Assembly (NCBI RefSeq): GCF_003344045.1
Contig: NZ_QFWX01000003.1
Span: forward strand, 372,001-436,000
Length of the DNA stretch: 64,000 nt
From: Marinobacter vulgaris
Lineage (GTDB): Bacteria > Pseudomonadota > Gammaproteobacteria > Pseudomonadales > Oleiphilaceae
Direction of reading: 5' to 3'
Shown piece by piece: positions 8,718 through 16,858 of the stretch (position 1 is its first letter; each line of letters begins with the position of its first letter). A program made the translations under genes and the position numbers. Below the pieces are notes generated by a model. The model saw only the letters and a program-made list of their open reading frames with translations, had not been told where the DNA came from and made no database searches.

Positions 8718-9707
8718 ATGCAAAGCCTGGATTATCGGGTGGTTGAGCAGGCCATCGAATGGCTGTCGAATGATCGGGCAGTCTGGCTGTGCACGGTGTT
8801 GTCCACCTTCGGTTCATCGCCGCGGGAGCCCGGCTCTCTGATGGTGGCCAATTCAGATGCTGAGCACCTGGGGTCACTTTCAGGCGGCTGTATTGAGGAG
8901 GACTTCCTGGCGCGACTGGCTGACGGTGAATATGAGTTGCCTGCGGTCATCGTCCACTATGGCGCAGCGTCGAACGGGCCCGAAAATGCCCGCGTTCGCT
9001 TGCCCTGCGGCGGCACTCTGGAAGTGTTGGTGGAGCGAATGTCCGCCACTCCCGGGAACCTGGCTCACCTTGAGCAGGTCAGGGAAGCCCTGTCGGGAGA
9101 AAAGGAGCTCGCCCGGCATGTCAGGCTTACGGATGGCCAGTGCTGGCTCGACGAAGCTGGGGCGTTGGGGCCGCGCGTGCTATGGGAGGAGGCAGAGGAG
9201 CTTGTCAGAGTACGTGTCGGCCCCATCGCCAGGCTTATCCTCGCAGGCTACTCAACGGTTGCAGAGGCCTGTGCAAGTTTCGCTGTCAGCCTGGGTTACC
9301 AGGTGGTGCTCTGCGACCCACGGGAAGAAGTCACCCGCGGCCTGAAACTGCCTGAAGGCGTTGATTTCGTCCCTCAGCTTCCCTCGTTGTACATTGCGTC
9401 TGCGGGTGCTTGTACGCCATCCACCGCTGTGGTTGCAGTCACGCACGATCCCCGTATTGATGATCTGGCAATGATGGCGGCCGTCAAAACCTCCGCGAGC
9501 TACATCGGTGTGATGGGGTCTGTTCGCACATCCCAGACCCGAGCCGAACGCCTTCGCCGCACCGGTGGGCTGAGTGAGGTCGATATCGACCGCATTCACA
9601 TGCCGATCGGGCTCAACCTTGGCAGCAAAACCCCCTCCGAAATTGCACTGGCCATTATGGCGGACATTGTTCGCGTCAGGCGAGGAAGGACTCTTGACGA
9701 GCTATGA
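8718..9707 (+). CDS. XdhC/CoxI family Mo-hydroxylase maturation protein
   Basis: A 329-residue XdhC/CoxI-type accessory protein that inserts the sulfurated molybdenum cofactor into hydroxylases such as the one encoded just upstream. It has the N-terminal XdhC domain (TFGSSPREPGSLM, LSGGCIEEDF) and a C-terminal Rossmann domain (LILAGYSTVAEACA, YIGVMGS, MPIGLNLGSKTPSEIALAI). I chose the ATG at 8718, five bases after the large-subunit stop. A longer reading from 8643 would overlap that gene by 70 bases and adds no family sequence. It converges with the next gene, whose stop is 25 bases away. Confidence 0.88.
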   Translation: MQSLDYRVVEQAIEWLSNDRAVWLCTVLSTFGSSPREPGSLMVANSDAEHLGSLSGGCIEEDFLARLADGEYELPAVIVHYGAASNGPENARVRLPCGGTLEVLVERMSATPGNLAHLEQVREALSGEKELARHVRLTDGQCWLDEAGALGPRVLWEEAEELVRVRVGPIARLILAGYSTVAEACASFAVSLGYQVVLCDPREEVTRGLKLPEGVDFVPQLPSLYIASAGACTPSTAVVAVTHDPRIDDLAMMAAVKTSASYIGVMGSVRTSQTRAERLRRTGGLSEVDIDRIHMPIGLNLGSKTPSEIALAIMADIVRVRRGRTLDEL

Positions 9708-9732
9708 CTCTTTGCGCCAGCGCCAAGGCCTT

Positions 9733-12186
9733 TTAAGCGAAGGCATTTTGGTCAATCAATAATTGGCGCCAACAGGATTCTGTAACCGGGCGGCTGAAGT
9801 GATAACCCTGTCCTTTAGTACAACCAAGCTGTCGGACTGTCGCTACCTGGCTCACCAGCTCAAGCCCTTCGGCCACGACATCGGCGCCAAGCGCTGCGGC
9901 GATGACGGCAACGGCCTTAACGATGGCCTGAGAGTAGGGGCCCTCATCCAACTGGAAAATGAAGCTCTTGTCGATTTTGATTTCATCAAAAAAATAGTCG
10001 TTCAAATGACCCAGTGACGAATAGCCTGTTCCGAAGTCGTCCAGAGACAAGCGAACCCCCATTGCGCTGAGAGTTTCTAGATCCTGTCTCAAAGCCTGAC
10101 TGTGTTGCTCGAAGACGCTTTCCGTAATCTCCAGGGTAAGCATCCCGGGCGGGAGATCGAATTCCGCCAGTGCGTGACGGATTTTGTCCGGAATGGAGCC
10201 GAGCTGGAACTCGATCAGGGATAAATTGATCGATACCGGGGTGACCGGGAGCCCGCCGTCACGCCACGCCCTGAGATCCCGGCAAGCCTGGCGTAATACC
10301 CAGTCCCCGATAGGCCCGATCAGCTGACTCTGTTCAGCCAGCGGGATGAACTGATCTGGCGCAATAAAGCCCACCTGTGGATGATTCCAGCGTAGCAGGG
10401 CTTCAGCCGAAACAATGCCGCCGCTCACCAGATCAACCTGGGGTTGGTAGTGCAGTTCCAGTTGGTCGGTTTCAAGGGCACGACGAAGTTTCGTGGTCAG
10501 GTTAACCGTTTCGCGGGTTTGGTGCTCAAGTGCTTTTGTGTATTGGGTCCAGGTCGCGGAGGGATTGTGCTGGCTTTGATGCATCGCCAACGCGGCGTCG
10601 GTCATGAGCTTGCGGGCATCGCCGGCGCTGCTTCGGATTCTTGCATAACCGAATGATGCATCAACGTGGAAAGCAAAGCCTCTGATTTGGAAGGGAACAT
10701 CGAAGACGGCCGCCATGCATTCCCGCAATCGACGCCTCGTGCGCTGACAATCGAGTGGAGCGAGCACAGTAAATTCGTCGCCACCGGTGCGCGCAATCAA
10801 TCCATGCTCGCCTATCTCGGTTCTCAAACGACGGGCGACCTCCCGCAACACCTCATCTCCGACGTCATAGCCCTGAGTATTATTGATTTCTCTGAGGGCC
10901 TTGATGTCGACGACAACCACCGGACTCGCAGGGTGAAGGTCGCCCTCCCTGAGGCGCTCGTCGAGGTGTTGAGCAAAACCCTCCGGGGACAGAAGGCCGG
11001 TCAGACGATCCTCATACGCAGCACGCTCAACTTCCTTCTCGGCGGTTTTCAGGTCAGTAATGTCCTGAGAAGCGGCGATCCACTCAAGGAGCCCGTTTTC
11101 GTCATCGAGCACCGGCGTGACACGATCCAGGAACCACCTTGGAGAATCGCTCCTGGCGGGTAGCTGATAGATTACCTGAAACGGAGTCGTATTTCTGAGG
11201 GCCTCTACCCATCCCTCCTTGAATGCTTGCGCAGCGTCCGGTGGCAACGCGTCACGAATTGCTGCAAGATCCGGCTGGCCGCCTGACGATGGCAGTCCGG
11301 CTAGCTCAAGCCACTTTTCGGGCACCTCCATGAGCTCGCCTTCCGCACTCATGAGCCAGATGTAGCCTGATTGCGTTTCAATCAGGCTTTCATAGCGATG
11401 CTTTTGCCGGGCCAGCGAGTCGAGGGCAGCATGTTCTCTGGTGACATCGAGCTGAATGCCAATAATGTAAGAAAGCGCGCCATCATTCGAGCGAAGCGTT
11501 CGGAGCTTGACCCGGTTTTCGAAGGGCTCACCGTTACTGCGGTAATTGGTCACCACAGTTGTACAATCCATGCCGCGGGAGAGGGCGTTGCGAATGATTC
11601 GAAGGCCGGGCTGGTCTGTCAGATTACCCTGAAGAAAGCGGCAGTTACGGCCCAACAAATCGGCTTTCGGGTAACCCGTCATGCGTTCAAATGCGGCGTT
11701 GACGTAAATTAACGGGGTGTCCTCAAGACTGGGATCAGCGATGGTCACTCCGCATTCAATTTCCGCGAGAGCCGCTGCCAAAAAAGGCGATTGCCTCAAT
11801 CTCATCAGCTCGTTGCCGGTTTCCGCCGTCAGCGAGTGCAGGAGAGCCACCGCGCGATCACGATCGGCAAGGTGGTCGCCCGCGAACGCAATGACTGGCG
11901 CCGGTGCTTTCTGGTAGGGCACGCTCAGGGGTTCAACAGCGATGAAAGCAGCGGCTGCCAGAGGCGCGTTAAATGGAGGCATCTCCGTTCGCGGAATCCC
12001 GTCTTCTAGTGTCGCCTGAACGCTTTCGAGCGTCAGCAACAGTTTGGCGGCATCCTCGTCACCGACGAGATGGCTGGGAGAGCATTCGCCTTTGACAATG
12101 ACCGCCGCGCAAACCACTGAGCAGGCCGAAGCAAGTGCCTCGGTCAGATCGGTGAAAAGCTCAAAGGTGTCTGGCTGCCCTGCCAT
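9733..12186 (-). CDS. LOV-PAS-GGDEF-EAL protein: blue-light-responsive cyclic-di-GMP enzyme
   Basis: An 817-residue cytosolic protein. Residues about 1-125 look like a degenerate GAF-type region. Residues 143-250 are a bona fide LOV domain: GRNCRFLQG with photoactive Cys182, flavin-contacting Asn214 (TNYRS), Asn224 (PFENR) and Gln245 (IGIQLDVT). A second PAS lies at about 265-380, GGDEF at 468-472 (intact RTGGDEF; no RxxD inhibitory site, GEHG instead) and EAL at 595-597 with a full phosphodiesterase set (ITE, DDFGTGYSS, KIDKSF, AEGLE). Both catalytic sites look competent, so light probably shifts the balance between c-di-GMP synthesis and breakdown. It is divergent from the methanogen_OD gene. 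Confidence 0.93.
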   Translation of the reverse strand: MAGQPDTFELFTDLTEALASACSVVCAAVIVKGECSPSHLVGDEDAAKLLLTLESVQATLEDGIPRTEMPPFNAPLAAAAFIAVEPLSVPYQKAPAPVIAFAGDHLADRDRAVALLHSLTAETGNELMRLRQSPFLAAALAEIECGVTIADPSLEDTPLIYVNAAFERMTGYPKADLLGRNCRFLQGNLTDQPGLRIIRNALSRGMDCTTVVTNYRSNGEPFENRVKLRTLRSNDGALSYIIGIQLDVTREHAALDSLARQKHRYESLIETQSGYIWLMSAEGELMEVPEKWLELAGLPSSGGQPDLAAIRDALPPDAAQAFKEGWVEALRNTTPFQVIYQLPARSDSPRWFLDRVTPVLDDENGLLEWIAASQDITDLKTAEKEVERAAYEDRLTGLLSPEGFAQHLDERLREGDLHPASPVVVVDIKALREINNTQGYDVGDEVLREVARRLRTEIGEHGLIARTGGDEFTVLAPLDCQRTRRRLRECMAAVFDVPFQIRGFAFHVDASFGYARIRSSAGDARKLMTDAALAMHQSQHNPSATWTQYTKALEHQTRETVNLTTKLRRALETDQLELHYQPQVDLVSGGIVSAEALLRWNHPQVGFIAPDQFIPLAEQSQLIGPIGDWVLRQACRDLRAWRDGGLPVTPVSINLSLIEFQLGSIPDKIRHALAEFDLPPGMLTLEITESVFEQHSQALRQDLETLSAMGVRLSLDDFGTGYSSLGHLNDYFFDEIKIDKSFIFQLDEGPYSQAIVKAVAVIAAALGADVVAEGLELVSQVATVRQLGCTKGQGYHFSRPVTESCWRQLLIDQNAFA

Positions 12187-12529
12187 ATAACTCTCCTTGA
12201 AATTCCGCTATCACGAATGAAATGGCTCAGTGATAACTCTGCGAAGCAATCTGTTTCTATGTGCCCGCTTAGGGCTTCTCCCTCTGATTAGCATAGTACC
12301 TGAAGTAGAACTGTTTCACTTGAACTTCAATAACCACAGGGCTCATCCACCCATTACCGCATTTTTTACATAACCAGATTGTAACGCCGGAGCAATCTTC
12401 CGCTCCTCTACACTGTTGTATCCTGATTAGCGGCTTTCACAGCGCAATCAGGTCAGGGACATTCTCTGTCGCCCGACTCCCCGCGCAATGCCGCCCCGTC
12501 CCGGCGTTGCCAGTCAACAGGTAACTTAT
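12187..12529. other. divergent intergenic region between two c-di-GMP loci
   Basis: 343 bases separating the LOV protein gene (minus) from the sensor gene at 12530 (plus). An ACTCTCCTTG complement (CAAGGAGAGT) just before position 12186 is the ribosome site of the LOV gene. AT-rich blocks at 12290-12330 and 12355-12385 are plausible promoters. An ATG at 12488 lacks a ribosome site. No RNA gene was recognised. Confidence 0.5.
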
Positions 12530-13072
12530 ATGGCAACCGTTGATACCGAATCCAGGCGTGTCCCCCTGATCCAGCTGGACATACCCCTCGAGAGAGATCT
12601 CTTTCTTCGCAATTTGATACGCGAACTTTCCGGCGTGCTGGAAGATATTGTCGGGCTTAAAGAGGCGTCAGGTTTCATCAGCATTGTCGGCCAGAATATG
12701 GGGAACCAGATGGATCTTGACTATAAAAAGGCTCTGGGTGTGTCCAGGCTGACCCGCGCCCAGGTCGCCGATGTACTCGTGGACCTCAAGGGCAGAATCA
12801 AAGGCGACTTCTACATCGTCGAGCAGAACGATAACCGTATTGTACTGGGAAACAGGGCCTGCCCCTTTGCCGCGGAGGTAGTAGGGCGACCCTCCATGTG
12901 CATGATGACGAGCAATGTGTTTGGCATGATCGCGTCGCAAAGTCTTGGTTACGCCAAAGTAACCCTGGAAGAGACAATAGCCCGGGGCGATCGGGGGTGC
13001 CGAGTGGTCATTCATCTCCAGCCCGGTGCAGAGTCTGAAGCTGCCCCTGGGCAAGAGTACTTCCAATCTTGA
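12530..13072 (+). CDS. methanogen output domain (MetOD1)-type sensory protein
   Basis: A 180-residue protein resembling methanogen output domain 1, a predicted small-molecule-sensing domain found beside signalling proteins. The signature is a cysteine-containing core: RACPFAAEVVGRPSMCMMTS followed by LEETIARGDRGCRVVIHL. I use the ATG at 12530, preceded by CAGGTAA, rather than the unsupported ATG at 12488. The stop overlaps possible starts of the downstream PAS-GGDEF-EAL gene, so the two are translationally coupled and probably partners: the sensor may control c-di-GMP turnover in trans. The conserved cysteines could bind a metal or sense redox; the ligand is unknown. Confidence 0.75.
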   Translation: MATVDTESRRVPLIQLDIPLERDLFLRNLIRELSGVLEDIVGLKEASGFISIVGQNMGNQMDLDYKKALGVSRLTRAQVADVLVDLKGRIKGDFYIVEQNDNRIVLGNRACPFAAEVVGRPSMCMMTSNVFGMIASQSLGYAKVTLEETIARGDRGCRVVIHLQPGAESEAAPGQEYFQS

Positions 13073-13077
13073 CCTTG

Positions 13078-15234
13078 ATGCCTGAGTCGGACATGGACGA
13101 CAAATCACTCGAGAATCTGCTGCCCGAGCCCCTTCTGCTGCTTTCCTCTGAGGGTAGGGTTCTCGACATGAATCAGGCAGCGCGGAAGGCCTTTGGCGGT
13201 CTGGACAACGGAAGCAAACTGCACGACCTGGTTAACGAACCGGCCAAACTGGAAGCGTCCATAAGACTTTGGGTCCGCAGCGGGGAGTTTCTTCGTGGCC
13301 TGGTTGTGGTCACCAGCGTGGCCGGTGAGCGATACATCACCTACGGCGCGAGACTCTGGGTTGACAGGAGCTCACCTGCTCAAGTGATCGTTCGCTGCTA
13401 TGTCGAGAGTGCGGCAAACCGTCGCTTTGTCGAGATCACCCGGCGCGTCAACGCCCTCAACCGGGAGATCGCCTGCCGCCAGCAGGCAGAAAACCAGCTC
13501 TTCGCTGAAAAAGAACTGGCACAGGTCACCCTGAACTCCATCGGTGACGGCGTGATCACGACCGACATTGAAGGCCGGGTCAACTACCTCAACCCTGTTG
13601 CCGAAGCCCTTACCGGCTGGTCGGCAGACGAAGCCCGCGGGCTTCAACTGATTGAGGTTTTCCGGCTTTTCAATGAACAGACTCGCGAGCCGGTGGAAAA
13701 CCCCCTTGGGCATGTGCTGGTTCATGGAAACACTGTCGGGTTGGCGAATCATACGATGCTGCGGCATCGGGATGGTACAGAGTTTGCGATCGAAGATTCG
13801 GCGGCGCCCATCCGGGACCGGGAGGGTCGGCTCATCGGGGGAGTCATGGTGTTTCATGATGTCACCCACGCTCGCAGACTGGCGGCCAAGGTCTCTTACC
13901 AGGCAAGCCACGACGGTCTCACCGGGCTGCTCAATCGACGTGCCTTTGAACAACGGTTGCATAGCCTGTTGGACGCACCGGTGGGAGTGGATGGTTCCCA
14001 TAGCCTTATGTTCCTGGATCTCGATCAGTTCAAGGTGGTCAACGATACCTGTGGCCACCTGGCGGGGGACGCCTTGTTGCGCATGCTTGGTCCGGTGCTG
14101 CAAAAGCACCTCAGGCAGTCCGATCTGCTGGCGCGCCTGGGAGGCGATGAATTTGGAGTGTTGTTGCAGGATTGTTCCGTGTCAGCTGCCACCCGTATTG
14201 CCAGGGCGCTGAAAGAAGAGCTCGAGAATCTCAATTTTACCTGGGAAGGCAAGCCGTTTCGAGTCGGGCTCAGTATTGGCCAGGTCAACTTTACCGACAA
14301 CAGCTGGTCTCTGGCCGACCTGCTCAGCGCTGCCGACAACGCCTGCTATCTTGCCAAGGAGAACGGCCGCAACCGGATCCACCTCTACAGCATGGATGAC
14401 CAGGCGCTGGCCCACAGGTTTCGGCAAACCCAATGGGTGGGGCGCATCCGCGATGCCTTCGAGGAAAACAGGTTCTGTCTGCATAGCCAGACCATTGTGA
14501 CAACGGCGTCTGCGTCGTCGGCGAGGCCTGACCAAGAGGGTGGGCATTTCGAGCTATTACTTCGCCTTCTGGATACGGATGGAAAGCTGGTGGAGCCAAT
14601 GGCCTTCATTCCGGCGGCAGAGCGCTACAGCCTGATGGTCAGCATTGATCAATGGGTCCTCGAGACCGCCTTTGCCAAGCTTGCCAGGGCAGGTTCAAAC
14701 TGTGTTTCAACCTGCAGCATCAACCTGTCGGGCGCATCCTTGGGGGATGAGGGCTTTCTTACATTCATCTACAGCTGCTTCGAGCGTTTCGCTGTTTCAC
14801 CCCGGGTGATCTGCTTTGAGATTACCGAAACAGAAGCCATCGCCAACCTGAGCAAGGCACGCCACATCATCCAGACTCTGAAGGCACTGGGATGTCGTTT
14901 TTCCCTGGACGACTTCGGAAGCGGGATGTCCTCATTCGGCTACCTCAAGAACCTGCCAGTGGACTATCTGAAGATCGATGGCACGTTTATCAAGAACCTG
15001 GCTAGCGATCCGATTGACCGCGCCATGGTGGCGGCGATCAATAATATTGGCCACGTTATGGGGTTAAAGACAATTGCGGAGTTCGTCGAGAGCGCCAGTG
15101 TCTTGCAGGAGCTGGGTGAGCTTGGGGTCGACTACGTCCAGGGCTATGGTATTGCCCGGCCTGAACCACTGGAAACCTATCTGGCAAACCTGAAGAAGGG
15201 CGATTACCACCAACCGCAACCGGGCCTGCACTAG
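13078..15234 (+). CDS. PAS-GGDEF-EAL cyclic-di-GMP turnover protein
   Basis: A protein of about 718 residues with a degenerate N-terminal PAS (about 15-110), a short coiled coil, a second PAS (about 145-265), GGDEF at 355-359 with the RQSD inhibitory site at 346-349, and an EAL domain whose signature reads ELL (492-494) but keeps the Glu, ITETE, DDFGSG, KIDGTF and AEFVE. The diguanylate cyclase site looks intact and product-inhibitable; the phosphodiesterase is probably active too. Start is uncertain among TTG 13069, ATG 13078 and ATG 13093, all overlapping or abutting the upstream sensor gene, which supports coupling. Confidence 0.88.
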   Translation: MPESDMDDKSLENLLPEPLLLLSSEGRVLDMNQAARKAFGGLDNGSKLHDLVNEPAKLEASIRLWVRSGEFLRGLVVVTSVAGERYITYGARLWVDRSSPAQVIVRCYVESAANRRFVEITRRVNALNREIACRQQAENQLFAEKELAQVTLNSIGDGVITTDIEGRVNYLNPVAEALTGWSADEARGLQLIEVFRLFNEQTREPVENPLGHVLVHGNTVGLANHTMLRHRDGTEFAIEDSAAPIRDREGRLIGGVMVFHDVTHARRLAAKVSYQASHDGLTGLLNRRAFEQRLHSLLDAPVGVDGSHSLMFLDLDQFKVVNDTCGHLAGDALLRMLGPVLQKHLRQSDLLARLGGDEFGVLLQDCSVSAATRIARALKEELENLNFTWEGKPFRVGLSIGQVNFTDNSWSLADLLSAADNACYLAKENGRNRIHLYSMDDQALAHRFRQTQWVGRIRDAFEENRFCLHSQTIVTTASASSARPDQEGGHFELLLRLLDTDGKLVEPMAFIPAAERYSLMVSIDQWVLETAFAKLARAGSNCVSTCSINLSGASLGDEGFLTFIYSCFERFAVSPRVICFEITETEAIANLSKARHIIQTLKALGCRFSLDDFGSGMSSFGYLKNLPVDYLKIDGTFIKNLASDPIDRAMVAAINNIGHVMGLKTIAEFVESASVLQELGELGVDYVQGYGIARPEPLETYLANLKKGDYHQPQPGLH

Positions 15235-15358
15235 TAAAAACCCCCGGAATGGAGCCCCAGACCTGCGTCAGATTTTCAGGGTATGCCGGAACCATGGTAT
15301 TTTCATGCCAGAAGATTTTAATGATTAACATCTGAAATTGAACTGGCGAGTAGATTCT

Positions 15359-16819
15359 ATGAACGTAATCATCATCGGCGCGGGCATTATGGGAACCACT
15401 TTTGCCACTCTGGCAAAAGAGCTGGCCCCGGATCTGGACATCACCATTCTGGAAAGACTGGACAGGGCGGGGGCCGGAAATTCCTCGGCGTTCTGGAACG
15501 CCGGTACGGGCCATGAGGCGAACTGCGAGCTGAATTATACCCCGGTGGATGAAGAGGTCATTTCGGTCGAAAAGGCCCTGAAAATTCATGCCCAGTTCAA
15601 CGTTGCCAAGCAGTTCTGGGCTCACCTGATCGAAAAAGGGGCCATCAAAGACCCCACGACGTTTATTAACCAGACCAAGCACTGCACCATTGTTTCCGAA
15701 TCCGCGATCGAGGAACTGAGATTGCGATACAAGGAAATGTCGGCCCATCACTTTTTCGAGCAGATGCGCTACTCCGAGGACTTTGACGAGATCAAGAGCT
15801 GGATTCCCTACACCATGGATGAGCGCCCACGCCATGAGAAGATGGCGGCTACCGTCATTGAGACCGGCACGGACGTCAACTTTGGTGCCTTGACGGAGCA
15901 GATGGCAGACCATGCGGTGAAGGAGCTGGGTGTCAAAATCGAGTATGGCACTCACGTTAAGCGCGTTCACAAAAGCCCCACCGGGCGCTGGGTTATCGAG
16001 GCTGTCAGCAACGGGGTTCCGGTCCAGCACAGGGCCGATGTGCTCTTTGTAGGCGCAGGTGGAGGAGCGTTTCCACTCCTGAAACGAAGCCACTTGCCGT
16101 TCCGCAGCCGGTTCGCCGGCTTTCCTGTAGGCGGGCGTTTTTTGCAGGCCCAGATCAGCGAGGAACAGGCCAAGTACTACACCGCCAAAACCTATGGAAA
16201 AGCGAAAGTTGGCGCACCTCCCATGTCCGTACCGCATCTGGATCTGCGGGTGGTGGATGGCAAGCATTACCTGCTTTTCGGCCCCTTCGCATCGTTCAAA
16301 CCGGTTCTTGAGAGAGGCCGTGGATTCTTTGATTACCTGACTTCCATTCGTCTGCATGATATTCCGGGCTTGCTGAACGTGGCCCTGGAGCATTTTCCAC
16401 TGGTCAAGTATCTGGTTTCAGAAAGCTTCAAGGGTGAAAAGAGCATGTTCGAGGAACTGGACAGCTTTGCACCGGGCTTGAGTAAAAAGTTTGACTGGAA
16501 ACCCATTGCAGCCGGCCAACGGGTGCAAATCATCAAAGACGGGGATTTGCAGATGGGCACGGAAATTGTTGTGTCCAACGACAAGACCTACGGGACGCTG
16601 CTGGGCGCATCGCCCGGCGCGTCGGTTTCGCCAGAAGTCATGTTGCGCTGTCTGGAACAGCTGATACCGTCTATATTTTCCAGAGACGAAGCCAGGAAAA
16701 AGAAGAACGACATTTTCCCCGAGGATGACCTGGACACCTTAATCAATAATCCGGACCGTTACCGCAAGATTCGCGACTCCGTCAACCAGCAGCTGGGGAT
16801 AACCCGGTCCGGGGCATAA
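15359..16819 (+). CDS. mqo: malate:quinone oxidoreductase
   Basis: Membrane-associated FAD enzyme oxidising L-malate to oxaloacetate and passing electrons to quinone, an alternative to NAD malate dehydrogenase in the TCA cycle. It is 486 residues from the ATG at 15359, the usual length for Mqo; a TTG at 15338 has no better ribosome site. Visible are the N-terminal dinucleotide fold IIGAGIMGTTFATLA, the family stretch NSSAFWNAGTGHEANCELNY and AGQRVQIIKD near the C-terminus. It is followed after 39 bases by the isocitrate dehydrogenase homologue, suggesting a small TCA-cycle unit. Confidence 0.93.
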   Translation: MNVIIIGAGIMGTTFATLAKELAPDLDITILERLDRAGAGNSSAFWNAGTGHEANCELNYTPVDEEVISVEKALKIHAQFNVAKQFWAHLIEKGAIKDPTTFINQTKHCTIVSESAIEELRLRYKEMSAHHFFEQMRYSEDFDEIKSWIPYTMDERPRHEKMAATVIETGTDVNFGALTEQMADHAVKELGVKIEYGTHVKRVHKSPTGRWVIEAVSNGVPVQHRADVLFVGAGGGAFPLLKRSHLPFRSRFAGFPVGGRFLQAQISEEQAKYYTAKTYGKAKVGAPPMSVPHLDLRVVDGKHYLLFGPFASFKPVLERGRGFFDYLTSIRLHDIPGLLNVALEHFPLVKYLVSESFKGEKSMFEELDSFAPGLSKKFDWKPIAAGQRVQIIKDGDLQMGTEIVVSNDKTYGTLLGASPGASVSPEVMLRCLEQLIPSIFSRDEARKKKNDIFPEDDLDTLINNPDRYRKIRDSVNQQLGITRSGA

Positions 16820-16858
16820 TAAGATCGACTTACACTGCCAATACCGCAGGGAGAAATT

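Noticed and set aside
15056..16393. Minus-strand ORF of 445 codons over mqo
   Set aside because: Antisense to mqo; no domain or start site.
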